A stretch of DNA of 64,000 nucleotides from Cryobacterium algoricola (GTDB taxonomy: Bacteria; Actinomycetota; Actinomycetes; Actinomycetales; Microbacteriaceae), in assembly GCF_004402485.1 (NCBI RefSeq), contig NZ_SOFG01000011.1, forward strand, positions 62,001 to 126,000, read 5' to 3'. The notes under the pieces were generated by a model. It saw only the letters and a list, made by a program, of their open reading frames with translations, did no database searches and was not told the origin of the DNA. Within the stretch, counting starts at the first letter, position 1. Each line of letters starts with the position of its first letter. Positions 1-8,555 of this stretch are shown here, one piece after another. The position numbers were made by a program, and so were the translations under genes.

Positions 1-301
1 TGCGCGAGAGCGTCACAGTCCAGCGCCAGCCCGGATACCCGGTCATGGTGCAGTCGAAGAGCAACGACACGACCCGGTCACCCTCGACGATGTGTCCGAG
101 GGGTTCACCGATGGTGTCTTCCGGAGTGAAGGTGAGCAAGGCCGCCCTGGCCACCTCGACGGCCGCGACGAGTGTCTCGTCGGTCGGAACGACATCCGCT
201 GCCGAGGAATCGGCGGCATCGGTCACGGCGTCGTTCACGGCGGCGTTCACGGCGTCGACGGTCAGGACGTCGAGTGTGGTGTCTTCGGTCTGCTCAGGCA
301 T
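1..301 (-). CDS. DUF3027 family protein (C-terminal part outside window)
   Basis: The first 100 residues are visible, starting MPEQTEDTTLDV and running off the left edge. An acidic, Ala/Asp-rich N-terminal tail of about 45 residues leads into a conserved stretch (VARAALLTFTPEDTIGEP, then FDCTMTGYPGWRW) that I recognise as the start of the actinobacterial DUF3027 family; no biochemical function is established. The ATG lies inside the 3' end of the upstream cold-shock gene (8 bp overlap), so the two are probably translationally coupled. The cold-shock/DUF3027 adjacency is a common arrangement in this group of bacteria. Family assignment rests on recall, not a search. Confidence 0.75.
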   Translation of the reverse strand, partial: MPEQTEDTTLDVLTVDAVNAAVNDAVTDAADSSAADVVPTDETLVAAVEVARAALLTFTPEDTIGEPLGHIVEGDRVVSLLFDCTMTGYPGWRWTVTLSR

Positions 302-674
302 CGAGTTCCTCTGCGACCTTGCGAAGCATGGCGGCGATCTTGTGGCTGTGGGCGCTGTCGGGGTAACGGCCGCGCCGCAGGCTCGCACCGATGCCGTCGA
401 GCACCTTGACGAGGTCCTCGATGATGATCGCCATGTCGTCTGCGGGCTTGCGGCTGAGCTTGACGAGGCTCGGCGGCGCTTCGATGATGCGCACGGAGAG
501 CGCCTGGGCGCCACGCTTGCCATCGGCGATGCCGAACTCGAGCTTCGTTCCTGGCTTGACCGTCACTCCGGTGGGCAGCGCAGAAGCGTGGAGAAAGACC
601 TCCTGGCCGTCATCGGAACTGATGAAGCCAAAACCCTTCTCCTCGTCGTAGAACTTGACCTTGCCGGTGGGCAT
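294..674 (-). CDS. Cold-shock-domain protein with C-terminal extension
   Basis: A 126-residue protein. Residues 1-67 form a cold-shock OB fold starting MPTGKVKFYDEEKGFGF, with the RNP1-like KGFGFI and RNP2-like VFLHAS nucleic-acid-binding motifs. It is therefore expected to bind single-stranded RNA or DNA as a cytoplasmic chaperone. Unlike the 67-residue protein at 13.8 kb, it carries about 60 extra residues including an acidic helix (MAIIIEDLVKVLDGIG) and ends KVAEELDA. I chose the ATG at 674 because the fold begins there; an open frame continues far upstream but that part is antisense to other genes. Its stop overlaps the DUF3027 start. Confidence 0.9.
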   Translation of the reverse strand: MPTGKVKFYDEEKGFGFISSDDGQEVFLHASALPTGVTVKPGTKLEFGIADGKRGAQALSVRIIEAPPSLVKLSRKPADDMAIIIEDLVKVLDGIGASLRRGRYPDSAHSHKIAAMLRKVAEELDA

Positions 675-755
675 CTGGACCTCGCTGAATTCCGGGCGCG
701 CGACATGCGCGCCAACCGCACCCAGCTTATTCGGTTGCACCCGTCGCCGCCCCGT

Positions 756-761
756 ATCCTT
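756..761 (+). promoter_or_regulatory. -10 box of a leaderless promoter
   Basis: TATCCT lies 6 nt before the GTG at 768 and no Shine-Dalgarno precedes that codon, so transcription very likely starts at or next to the start codon. Confidence 0.5.
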
Positions 762-767
762 GACACT

Positions 768-1043
768 GTGACCAATCAAACTCCACATGCCGCCGGCCGG
801 CCGGAACGCATCCTTGCCTATATGGTCGCCGCCACCGTCGGCTTGTCGATCCTCGCGTTCTTCGCCGTCATCATCGGCACCTGGCTCGGCGCCGGCGCGA
901 ACAACGGCTTCGGCCAGGGTGTCTGGCCCGCGATCCTCGCGCTCCCGCTCGTCGGGCTGCCGATTGGATTCATCCTGATCATCGTTCTCCTGGTGACGAC
1001 CACTGTCCGCCGCGCTCGCGAGGCACGACAGAACGGGAAGTAA
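768..1043 (+). CDS. Small two-helix membrane protein
   Basis: A 91-residue protein with a short polar N-terminus, a first membrane segment at about residues 17-40 (MVAATVGLSILAFFAVIIG), a Gly/Asn-rich loop and a second at about 52-77 (ending LIIVLLVTTTVRR), then a basic tail. Function is unknown to me; similar short proteins are common beside the helicase pair in Microbacteriaceae. GTG at 768 is chosen because it sits just below a -10 box. It ends 4 bp before the next gene and is probably co-transcribed with it. The opposite strand shows a longer frame, but the membrane-protein pattern here is much more convincing. Confidence 0.7.
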   Translation: MTNQTPHAAGRPERILAYMVAATVGLSILAFFAVIIGTWLGAGANNGFGQGVWPAILALPLVGLPIGFILIIVLLVTTTVRRAREARQNGK

Positions 1044-1047
1044 CGCC

Positions 1048-2952
1048 GTGCTGACGCTCGCCTCTCGCCTTCGTGCACTCGACGACGCGGCGTTGCGCCG
1101 CACGATCGAGATCCGTGCGATCTCAGCCCACGGCATCCGGGATTTCTTCGACCTCGCCGAAGCCCTGCTGAACCCGACCGCGGTCCAGGCAGCGCTCTCC
1201 CGGCTCGACCGGTCGACCCTGGCCGTGCTGGCGATCACCGCCACCGAGGCACCGGCCGACCCGACCGACTCTGCCACCTCGTCAACCCCGACGTCCACGA
1301 TCGGCGGGTCGCTCGGCCTCGATGCGCTCGCCACCCGCCTCGCGGAGCTCGGCGGCGTGACCGTCACCCGAGCGGATGTCGCTGCGCGCGCCGCCGTCCT
1401 CGACGAGCTGATGCTCGCACACCTGTCCGACGACGGGCTCAGGGTCTATGCGGCCGTCGCCGAACACCTGGCGACCTGGCCAGACCTGGGCTTGCCGTCC
1501 GCCCTCGAGCTCGCCTCGATACCAGCGCCCTCCGCACTTGCGACCGTGATCGCGACCGACAGCCGCTTCACGGACCGCCTCGCCGCGGAACGCGCCTTCG
1601 CGGCGGTCTCCTCCATCGCCGAGCTCGTCACAGAGCTCTCCCGCGAGCCCGTGCGGGAGCTCAGCCGCGGCGGACTCGGCCTGCCGGACACCAAGCGCCT
1701 CTCCACGGTCATGGGCGTCGAACTCGACGCCGTCGCCACTTACGTCGCCACAGCGGCCAGGGCGCAGCTCATCGCGCATTCCACCGGCTACTGGAACGAG
1801 ACAGAGGCCGGCGAGGCCTGGCTCCTCGAGGGCACCGCGCACCGCTGGGCGGCCCTGGCCGGCTCCTGGCAGGCGGCACTGCCCGCCGATGTGCGCAGCA
1901 TCCTGGCGCACCGCCCCGGCGTCTCCTGGGGCGAGGGCCTGCGCAGTTTCGTGACCTGGCTCTACCCGGCCGGCGGAGAGTGGATGGACACCCGCGTCAC
2001 CGAGTTCGCCCGCGACGCCGAGCTGATCGGCATCACGGCGCACCAGACCACGAGCCCGGCCGGTGCCGCGGTCCTCGCCGAAGACCTCGAGGGCGCCATC
2101 GCCACAATCGGGGCGTCACTGCCCGCAGAAGTCGGGGCCGTCTACCTGCAGAACGACCTCTCGATCGTCTCCCCCGGCCCCCTCGCCCCCTCGATCGACG
2201 CCCGGCTCCGCGGTCTCGCCGACGTCGAGAGCCGCGAACTCGCTCTCAGCTACCGAATCTCGGCGACCTCGGTCAACCGGGCACTCGCCGCGGGTGAAAC
2301 CGCCGAGTCACTCCTCGACTTCCTGCGCGCGATCTCGCTGACGGGCATCCCGCAGCCGATCGAGTACCTGATCCGGGAGTCCGCCGGCCGGTACGGACGG
2401 ATCCGGGTCGGCGAAGCGGCCGCGCCGACCGCGCTCAGCCGCAGCTACGTCCGATCGGACGATGAGGAGCTCCTCGGCACCCTCGCCGTCGACCAGACCC
2501 TCAGCCCGCTCGGACTCGTCCGCGCGGACGCCCACCGTCTCACGAGCCGGTTCACCTCGGACGTCGTGTTCTGGGCGCTCAACGACGCCAAGTATCCCGT
2601 CGCCGCCGAGAACGCCGACGGGGAGATCCTGCATCTCCGCCGGCACCAGCTCGCGAGGGTCCTCCCCCCTGATGCCCCCGACCTCGCTCTCATCCTGGTC
2701 GAAAAGCTTCGCGCCGCCGACGGCGGCGAAGATGTCGCCGCCGACGCCTGGCTCGCCCGCCAGCTCGATTCGGCGATCAAGTCCAAGCAGACCGTCATCG
2801 TCAGCATCGCCATGCCGGGTGGGGTCGTCGTCGACTACCTGCTCGAACCGGCGAGCGTCGGCGGCGGCCGTTTCCGGGCCAGGGACCGCCGGGCCGACAT
2901 CGAACGGACCCTGCCGCTCTCGAGCATCATCAGCATCACCCCCGCCCCGTAA
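1048..2952 (+). CDS. Helicase-associated (Helicase_C_3-type) protein
   Basis: A 634-residue protein with GTG start. No Walker A or B motif is visible, so it is not itself a motor. The C-terminal third (from about residue 450, with ESAGRYGRIRVG and RSDDEELLGTLAVD) resembles the XPB/Ssl2-like N-terminal helicase-associated domain also present at the front of the next gene (compare EETVGRYGRLII there). In actinobacteria this protein is regularly encoded directly before the XPB-type helicase, so a partner role in DNA repair or transcription-coupled processing is a reasonable inference, but the biochemical role is not established. The next gene starts 54 bp downstream from its own -10 box. Confidence 0.85.
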   Translation: MLTLASRLRALDDAALRRTIEIRAISAHGIRDFFDLAEALLNPTAVQAALSRLDRSTLAVLAITATEAPADPTDSATSSTPTSTIGGSLGLDALATRLAELGGVTVTRADVAARAAVLDELMLAHLSDDGLRVYAAVAEHLATWPDLGLPSALELASIPAPSALATVIATDSRFTDRLAAERAFAAVSSIAELVTELSREPVRELSRGGLGLPDTKRLSTVMGVELDAVATYVATAARAQLIAHSTGYWNETEAGEAWLLEGTAHRWAALAGSWQAALPADVRSILAHRPGVSWGEGLRSFVTWLYPAGGEWMDTRVTEFARDAELIGITAHQTTSPAGAAVLAEDLEGAIATIGASLPAEVGAVYLQNDLSIVSPGPLAPSIDARLRGLADVESRELALSYRISATSVNRALAAGETAESLLDFLRAISLTGIPQPIEYLIRESAGRYGRIRVGEAAAPTALSRSYVRSDDEELLGTLAVDQTLSPLGLVRADAHRLTSRFTSDVVFWALNDAKYPVAAENADGEILHLRRHQLARVLPPDAPDLALILVEKLRAADGGEDVAADAWLARQLDSAIKSKQTVIVSIAMPGGVVVDYLLEPASVGGGRFRARDRRADIERTLPLSSIISITPAP

Positions 2953-2992
2953 GCGGGGGTCGGCCGATGGGAGGCTCTCAGCCGCGCGGGCG

Positions 2993-2998
2993 TAGGAT
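2993..2998 (+). promoter_or_regulatory. -10 box of the XPB-helicase gene
   Basis: TAGGAT lies 8 nt before the ATG at 3007; no Shine-Dalgarno is present, so the transcript is probably leaderless or has a 1-2 nt leader. Confidence 0.5.
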
Positions 2999-3006
2999 TA
3001 GCGGCT

Positions 3007-4683
3007 ATGTCTGATGGTCCACTGATTGTCCAGAGCGACCGCACGGTTCTGCTCGAAGTCGCCCACCCCCTCGCCGAAGATGCGCGCCATGACCTCGCCG
3101 TCTTCGCGGAGTTGGAACGGGCCCCTGAGCACATCCACACCTACCGGATCACCCGGCTCGGACTCTGGAATGCCCGGGCAGCGGGACACGGCGCCTCTGA
3201 CATGCTCGCGACCCTCGAGAAGTATTCCAAGTTCGCGATCCCGCAGACCGTTCGGATCGACATCGAGGAGACCGTCGGGCGCTACGGCCGCCTGATCATC
3301 GAGCGCGACGACGAGGGCCAGCTCGTCCTGCAGAGCAACGACCGGGCCGTGCTGATGGAGATCTCCGGCGCCAAGCGGATCGCTCCCCTGCTGATCGGCC
3401 ACCCGACCCCTGATTCCTTCCTCGTCGAACCCTGGGCCCGCGGGCAGCTCAAGCAGGAGCTCGTCAAGCTCGGCTGGCCGGCCGAGGACCTCGCCGGGTA
3501 CACGCCGGGCACCCCGCACGACATCGCCCTGCTCGAGAACGGCTGGGCCCTGCGCGACTACCAGAACAAGGCCGTCGCGAGCTTCTTCGACGGCGGTTCC
3601 GGCGTCGTCGTGCTGCCCTGTGGGGCGGGCAAGACCCTCGTCGGCGCCGGAGCGATGGCGACGGCGAAGACCAACACGCTCATCCTCGTCACCAACACGG
3701 TCTCGGCCAGGCAGTGGCGCGACGAACTGCTCAAGCGCACCACCCTGACCCAGGACGAGATCGGCGAATACTCCGGGCAAGTCAAGGAAGTCAAGCCCGT
3801 CACGATCGCGACGTACCAGATCCTCACGGCGAAGCGGAAGGGCGAGTACGCCCACCTCGAACTCCTCGACGCGATGGACTGGGGCCTCGTCATCTACGAC
3901 GAGGTGCACCTCCTTCCCGCACCGGTGTTCAAGCTCACGGCCGAGCTGCAGGCCCGCCGCCGCCTCGGCCTCACCGCGACGCTCGTCCGCGAGGACGGTC
4001 GCGAGGGCGACGTGTTCAGCCTGATCGGCCCCAAGCGGTTCGACGCACCCTGGAAGGAGATCGAGGCCCAGGGCTTCATCTCCCCCGCCTCCTGCTACGA
4101 GGTGCGGATCGACCTGCCGCAGTCCGAGCGCCTCACCTATGCCGCCGCTGCGGACGACGAGCGGTACCGGCTCGCCGCGACCGCCCCGGCCAAGCTCGAC
4201 GTGGTCAAGCGCCTCGTCGAGAAGCACCACGGCGAACGCATCCTCGTGATCGGCCAGTACCTCGACCAGATCGACGAACTCGCCGATGCTCTCAACGCGC
4301 CGAAACTCACCGGGGCCACGCCCGTCGACGAACGCGAACGGCTCTATCAGGCGTTCCGGGTCGGCGAGGAGAACCTGCTCGTCGTCTCCAAGGTCGCGAA
4401 CTTCTCCGTCGACCTGCCGGAGGCGACCGTGGCCATCCAGGTCTCCGGGTCGTTCGGGTCCCGCCAGGAGGAGGCACAGCGGCTCGGCCGTCTGCTCCGC
4501 CCCAAGGAATCCGGCCTCGCCGCGAACTTCTACACGCTCGTCGCCCGAGACACCGTCGACCAGGACTTCGCGCAGAACCGCCAGCGCTTCCTCGCGGAGC
4601 AGGGGTACAGCTACACGATCCTCGACGCGAACAACCTCGACACTGACGCCCTCATCGGCGAGGCGGCCGCCGGCATCCGCTGA
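3007..4683 (+). CDS. XPB/Rad25-type 3'-5' DNA helicase
   Basis: A 558-residue superfamily 2 helicase. The N-terminal ~130 residues form the helicase-associated domain (EETVGRYGRLII). Motif I (LPCGAGKTLVG) is near residues 202-210, motif II is DEVH near residue 298, GLTATLVRED follows as motif III, and the C-terminal RecA lobe holds SGSFGSRQEEAQRLGRLLRP with the motif VI arginines. This is the bacterial XPB family, known to unwind DNA 3'-5' with ATP; its cellular role is thought to be repair. Length is normal for the family. The ATG has a -10 box 8 nt upstream, separating its transcription from the upstream partner gene, which stops 54 bp earlier. Confidence 0.95.
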   Translation: MSDGPLIVQSDRTVLLEVAHPLAEDARHDLAVFAELERAPEHIHTYRITRLGLWNARAAGHGASDMLATLEKYSKFAIPQTVRIDIEETVGRYGRLIIERDDEGQLVLQSNDRAVLMEISGAKRIAPLLIGHPTPDSFLVEPWARGQLKQELVKLGWPAEDLAGYTPGTPHDIALLENGWALRDYQNKAVASFFDGGSGVVVLPCGAGKTLVGAGAMATAKTNTLILVTNTVSARQWRDELLKRTTLTQDEIGEYSGQVKEVKPVTIATYQILTAKRKGEYAHLELLDAMDWGLVIYDEVHLLPAPVFKLTAELQARRRLGLTATLVREDGREGDVFSLIGPKRFDAPWKEIEAQGFISPASCYEVRIDLPQSERLTYAAAADDERYRLAATAPAKLDVVKRLVEKHHGERILVIGQYLDQIDELADALNAPKLTGATPVDERERLYQAFRVGEENLLVVSKVANFSVDLPEATVAIQVSGSFGSRQEEAQRLGRLLRPKESGLAANFYTLVARDTVDQDFAQNRQRFLAEQGYSYTILDANNLDTDALIGEAAAGIR

Positions 4684-4706
4684 CCGAACCAATCCGACGG
4701 AATCGG

Positions 4707-5423
4707 TCAGACCGCCGGGCGGGTGTAGCGCAGGAAGAGCATGTCTCCGGCGGTGAGCACGTGGCCCAGGCGCATCGGTCGCGACGTGGTCTCTGCGCTG
4801 CGGGCGATGCGGCCAGAGGTGCCCGCCTCGAGCACCGGGCTCAGGCTCAGGCAGAGTTCGTCGACGGCATCGACGGCGAGCAGGGCCCCGAACAGGCTCG
4901 GGCCGCCCTCGCAGAGCACCTGGCGCAAGCCCCGAGCGGCGAGCCCGCGGAGCGCGAGCGGAAGATCGATCGACGCCGCCCCAGAGACGAGCACGTCGGC
5001 CACGGCCTCGAGGTCGGCGCGCCTGTCGGCCGGTGACCCCGCGTGCGTGATGACGATCGGGCGCGTCGCGGCGTCGGTGAACAGCGGATGCCCGGCGTCC
5101 AGGTCCAGACGCCCGCTCACGACCGCGATCCGCGGCTGCGGCGGGAGCCCGTGCGCGACGCGCCAGGCCTCGGCGGCGGCGTCCAGGCGAATGCCGCCAT
5201 AGCCCTCGGCGCGGACCGTGCCCGCCCCGACCAGGATCACGTCCGTGAGGGACCGGAGCGTATCGAAGACGAGTTTGTCGTCGGCGTTGTTCAGGCCACC
5301 GCTCAGGCCGTCGTGGGTCGCGGCGCCGTCGAGGCTCGCGATGAAGTTGACGCGCACCCGCGGGTCGGCCCTGTCCTCGATGCGATAGGCGTTGAGGAGA
5401 GCTGCCTGGCTGAAGTCGGTCAT
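4707..5423 (-). CDS. Stand-alone RibD-C (pyrimidine/dihydrofolate reductase-like) protein
   Basis: A 238-residue protein matching the RibD C-terminal reductase domain without the deaminase domain. Key stretches are RVNFIASLDGAATHDG at the N-terminus, VILVGAGTVRAEGYG for NADPH binding and the late CEGGPSLFGALLAVDAVDEL. In riboflavin synthesis this fold reduces the aminopyrimidine ribosyl ring with NADPH; the mycobacterial stand-alone homologue Rv2671 is known to act as a dihydrofolate reductase analogue. It starts 3 bp after the upstream DHPS-like gene, which makes a folate-type substrate plausible. Which substrate it uses cannot be read from sequence. Convergent to the helicase gene, 23 bp apart. 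Confidence 0.9.
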   Translation of the reverse strand: MTDFSQAALLNAYRIEDRADPRVRVNFIASLDGAATHDGLSGGLNNADDKLVFDTLRSLTDVILVGAGTVRAEGYGGIRLDAAAEAWRVAHGLPPQPRIAVVSGRLDLDAGHPLFTDAATRPIVITHAGSPADRRADLEAVADVLVSGAASIDLPLALRGLAARGLRQVLCEGGPSLFGALLAVDAVDELCLSLSPVLEAGTSGRIARSAETTSRPMRLGHVLTAGDMLFLRYTRPAV

Positions 5424-5426
5424 CGC

Positions 5427-6323
5427 TCAGGCCAGGTTGTGGCGCTCGTACGCCGGTTCGCGGAAGCCCAGGATCGCCTCGGTCATCCGGACGGCGTCCA
5501 CGGCGGCGCGCACGTTGTGCATCCGCACGATCCGGGCGCCCTGCATGATGCTGAACACGGCGGCGGCAAGGGAACCCTCAACGCGTTCCCCCCTCGGGCG
5601 ATCGAGAGTCTCGCCGATGAAGTCCTTGTTGGACACCGCGACGAGGGTCGGGTACCCGAGCGCGGCGATCTCGGGGAGGCGCCGGGTCAGTTCGAGCGAG
5701 TGGCGGGTGTTCTTGTTGAGGTCATGGCCGGGATCGATGATGATCCGCTCCGCGGGGATCCCGTGGGACAGGGCCAGGTCGGTGCGCTCCCGGAGGAACG
5801 CGGCGACCTCGCTCACGACGTCGCCGTAGCGCGGGGCCGGGTGCGGCATCCGTGGGCGGGCGAGGCTGTGCGTCACGACGAGGGTCGCCTCGCTGTCCGC
5901 GACGACGTCCGCCATCAGCGGGTCGTGGATGCCGGTGGTGTCGTTGATGACGTCTGCGCCGGCCTCGATGGCCGCCCGTGCAACGGCCGGGTGGAACGTG
6001 TCGACGGAGATGACCGCGCCGGCGCCGCGCAGCGCCAGGACGACTGGGACGACCCGGTCGATCTCCTGGTCGACGGGGACCGGCGGACCGGGCGCGAACT
6101 TGACCCCGCCGATGTCGACCCAGTCGGCACCGTCGGAGATCGCCTGGAGCGCGGCTGCGACGGCCTTGTCCAGCGCGAACGTTGCGCCCTGGTCGAAGAA
6201 CGAGTCCGGAGTGCGATTGATGATCGCCATGACCGCGACTTCACGGTCGAAATCGAATTCGCGTCCGCCGATCGTGCGCCGGGGGTGGATCAGAACGGGT
6301 AACGCCGCGGTGCCGCCCGTCAT
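5427..6323 (-). CDS. folP: Dihydropteroate synthase paralogue, FolP2 type
   Basis: A 298-residue TIM-barrel protein. Canonical DHPS residues are mostly kept: Asn in INRTPDSF, Asp in ISVDTFHP, Asn in VINDTTG, Asp in IIDPGHD, Lys in VSNKDFIG, and Arg/His in VRMHNV. However, loop 1 reads TPDSFFDQG rather than TPDSFSDGG, and the usual SRK is SNK, exactly the deviations I recall from Mycobacterium tuberculosis FolP2, reported to lack DHPS activity. It therefore may not make dihydropteroate. It lies 1 bp after a flavoprotein reductase gene and 3 bp before a RibD-C-type reductase, in a tight operon. Conventional folate genes (folE, folK, folB) are absent from the window. Confidence 0.85.
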   Translation of the reverse strand: MTGGTAALPVLIHPRRTIGGREFDFDREVAVMAIINRTPDSFFDQGATFALDKAVAAALQAISDGADWVDIGGVKFAPGPPVPVDQEIDRVVPVVLALRGAGAVISVDTFHPAVARAAIEAGADVINDTTGIHDPLMADVVADSEATLVVTHSLARPRMPHPAPRYGDVVSEVAAFLRERTDLALSHGIPAERIIIDPGHDLNKNTRHSLELTRRLPEIAALGYPTLVAVSNKDFIGETLDRPRGERVEGSLAAAVFSIMQGARIVRMHNVRAAVDAVRMTEAILGFREPAYERHNLA

Positions 6324-6324
6324 G

Positions 6325-7656
6325 TCAGGAGCCCGCGCCCGGCGCTTCGACCGCCTGGCCGATGATGCTCTCGAGGCTGCGCGTCCCGTCGCGGAGCACG
6401 GACGGATCGACGCGCATGCGCGATCGGATCAGGGTCTGGACCGAGTCGTTGACACCCCACACGTTGACGTTCATGCCCGCGACCACACGGCCGTCGGCGA
6501 CCCAGAACGCGAGGAACTCGCGGGCCGACCGGTCACCGCGGAACACGAGTTCCGCATCCCTCGCCAATTCGCCATACCCCGAGTATTCCATTCCCAGGTC
6601 GAATTGATCGGTGTAGAAGTAGGGAATCTCCTCGTAACTCACCGCGCGGTCCAACATCGAGAGCGCGGCGGCCCGGCCGGCATTCTCGGCGTTCGCCCAG
6701 TGCTCTACCCGGAGGTGGTGTCCGAGCACGGGGTGGAACACGCTCGCGACGTCGCCGACCGCGTAGACACCGGGCTCGTTCGTGCGGAAGGCCGCGTCGA
6801 CGACGATGCCATCGGCGACCTCGAGCCCCGCGTCGAGGGCCAGCCGAGTATTGGGCGTCGCGCCGATCCCTATCACGACGACGTCCGCAGGGACCACCTC
6901 GCCGCGCTCCCCGTCCGTGCCGGATCCGACGCCCTCCGCCGCCTCCTCGCCTGCAGTGGCCTGGCCAGCAGCGGCCTCGAGCCGGACACCCGTGACCCGT
7001 CCGTCCGCACCGAGGATCTCGGCCACGCCGGTCTCCATCCGCAGGTCGACCCCGTTGTCGCGGTGCAGCTGGGCGAAGATGGCGCCGATCTCCGCTCCGA
7101 CGGCGCGCTCCAGCGGCACACCCCCCTGCCCGAGCACCGTCACGTCATTGCCGTAGCCGCGGGCGGCCGCCGCGACTTCGAGGCCGATCCAGCCGGCACC
7201 GACCACGACGACCCGGCGTCGGCCCGGCTTGAGCGTTTCCTTCAGCCGGGTCGAGTCACCGACCGTCCGCAGCAGGTGCACGCCGGCCAGGTCTCCCCCG
7301 TCGCCCGGGAACGGCCGCGCTGCCGCCCCGGTCGAGAGCAGGAGCCGGTCGTAGCGCAGCGTCCCGCCGTCGGCGAAGGTCAGGCGCCGCGCATCAAGCG
7401 TGAGTGCCGTCACGGCTCGCCCCGGCAGGACCTCGATGTCCTGCCCCGCGTACCACTCGGCCTGGTGCACGTCGATCGAGTGGCGAGCGGATGTCCCTGC
7501 GAGGTAGTCCTTGGACAGCGGCGGCCGGATATACGGGTACTCAGCCTCCTCGCCGACCAGAACGACTCGTCCGTCGAAGCCTTCGGCCCGGAGCGCCTCG
7601 GCCGCGCGTGCGCCAGCGAGGCCGGCTCCGACGATCACATATGTTTCGCTTTTCAT
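6325..7656 (-). CDS. FAD-dependent ferredoxin reductase-like oxidoreductase
   Basis: A 443-residue flavoprotein. Rossmann motifs are VIVGAGLAGARAAEALR at the N-terminus for FAD and VVVVGAGWIGLEVAAAARG near residue 150 for NAD(P)H; the second FAD motif is GVYAVGDVAS. A reductase C-terminal domain (YFYTDQFDLGMEYSGY, EFLAFWV) identifies the putidaredoxin/rubredoxin/BphA4-type ferredoxin reductase family. A Gly/Ala/Glu-rich insert (about residues 233-255) sits between strands of the NAD domain. The ATG at 7656 is preferred because GGAGAAGG lies just upstream; an in-frame ATG 15 nt earlier lacks such a site. First gene of the operon with the DHPS-like and RibD-C genes. Confidence 0.9.
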   Translation of the reverse strand: MKSETYVIVGAGLAGARAAEALRAEGFDGRVVLVGEEAEYPYIRPPLSKDYLAGTSARHSIDVHQAEWYAGQDIEVLPGRAVTALTLDARRLTFADGGTLRYDRLLLSTGAAARPFPGDGGDLAGVHLLRTVGDSTRLKETLKPGRRRVVVVGAGWIGLEVAAAARGYGNDVTVLGQGGVPLERAVGAEIGAIFAQLHRDNGVDLRMETGVAEILGADGRVTGVRLEAAAGQATAGEEAAEGVGSGTDGERGEVVPADVVVIGIGATPNTRLALDAGLEVADGIVVDAAFRTNEPGVYAVGDVASVFHPVLGHHLRVEHWANAENAGRAAALSMLDRAVSYEEIPYFYTDQFDLGMEYSGYGELARDAELVFRGDRSAREFLAFWVADGRVVAGMNVNVWGVNDSVQTLIRSRMRVDPSVLRDGTRSLESIIGQAVEAPGAGS

Positions 7657-7819
7657 GGCCTTCTCCATTCGAATCCGTGTCGACAACCGCTCGACATCCG
7701 ACTCGGCAGCGGCTTCGACCTCCGCGTCCGAGTCGCCCCGGCAGCTTCACACCCCACCAACAATCTACCCACGCCTTAACCACACCGGGCACTCCCAGCG
7801 AAGGTCCAGCTAACGCGCA

Positions 7820-7825
7820 GATACT
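7820..7825 (+). promoter_or_regulatory. -10 box of the two-component operon
   Basis: GATACT ends 6 nt before the ATG at 7832 and there is no Shine-Dalgarno, which fits a leaderless mRNA. The 175-bp gap to the divergent flavoprotein gene holds no other clear signal. Confidence 0.45.
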
Positions 7826-7831
7826 GGTCCA

Positions 7832-8524
7832 ATGACTGATGGCCCCCGCATTCTTATTGTCGACGACGAGCCCAACATCCGGGACCTCCTCACCACCAGC
7901 TTGCGCTTCGCCGGCTTCGCCGTGCGGGCCGTTGGCAACGGTGCCCAGGCGATCTCGGCCGTGCTCGAAGAGGAACCCGACCTGATCATCCTCGACGTCA
8001 TGCTTCCCGACATGAACGGCTTCGGCGTGACCAAACGCCTCCGTTCCGCCGGCTACACGGCGCCGATCCTGTTCCTCACCGCCAAGGACGACACCGAAGA
8101 CAAGATCACCGGCCTCACGGTCGGCGGCGACGACTACGTGACCAAGCCGTTCAGCCTCGACGAGATCGTGGCCCGGATCAAGGCCATCCTCCGCCGCACG
8201 ATGCACGCCGACGAAGACGCCGTCATCCGCGCCGGCGAACTGACCATGGACCAGGACACCCACGAGGTGCTCGTCGGCGAAGAACCCATCGAGCTCAGCC
8301 CGACCGAGTTCAAGCTGCTCCGCTACCTGATGCTCAACCCGAACCGGGTGCTCTCGAAGGCGCAGATCCTGGACCACGTCTGGGAGTACGACTTCAACGG
8401 CGACGCCGGCATCGTCGAGTCCTACATCTCGTACCTGCGCCGCAAGGTCGACGCGCACTCCTCAGAGCCGCTGATCCAGACCAAGCGCGGCTTCGGCTAC
8501 ATGCTCAAGGCTGCCAAGGCATAG
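7832..8524 (+). CDS. OmpR/PhoP-type response regulator
   Basis: A 230-residue regulator. The receiver domain has the acidic pair (VDDEP), the phospho-acceptor Asp in LIILDVMLPDMNGFG, Thr in LFLTAKDD and Lys in VTKPFSLDEIVARI. The C-terminal winged helix (from about residue 135; LSPTEFKLLRYLMLNPNRVL, then VWEYDFNGDAGIVESYI) binds DNA. The phrase GGDDYVTKPFSL and the ILDHVW.YDF.GD region match M. tuberculosis PhoP closely, so this is a PhoP-like regulator, although orthology needs a tree. Its kinase is encoded 31 bp downstream. This is a different system from the RegX3/SenX3 pair at 34-36 kb. Confidence 0.92.
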   Translation: MTDGPRILIVDDEPNIRDLLTTSLRFAGFAVRAVGNGAQAISAVLEEEPDLIILDVMLPDMNGFGVTKRLRSAGYTAPILFLTAKDDTEDKITGLTVGGDDYVTKPFSLDEIVARIKAILRRTMHADEDAVIRAGELTMDQDTHEVLVGEEPIELSPTEFKLLRYLMLNPNRVLSKAQILDHVWEYDFNGDAGIVESYISYLRRKVDAHSSEPLIQTKRGFGYMLKAAKA

Positions 8525-8555
8525 TCCCAGACTGCGCAAATAGACTGGCAGCCTG

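Noticed and set aside
2998..4692. 564-residue open frame on the minus strand
   Set aside because: Exactly antisense to the XPB helicase gene and composed of low-complexity Gly/Asp/Leu/Val/Arg; a GC-rich shadow frame.
4707..6323. Standard folate biosynthesis operon
   Set aside because: folE, folB and folK are absent and the DHPS loop motifs are those of FolP2, so a simple folate-operon label would be misleading.
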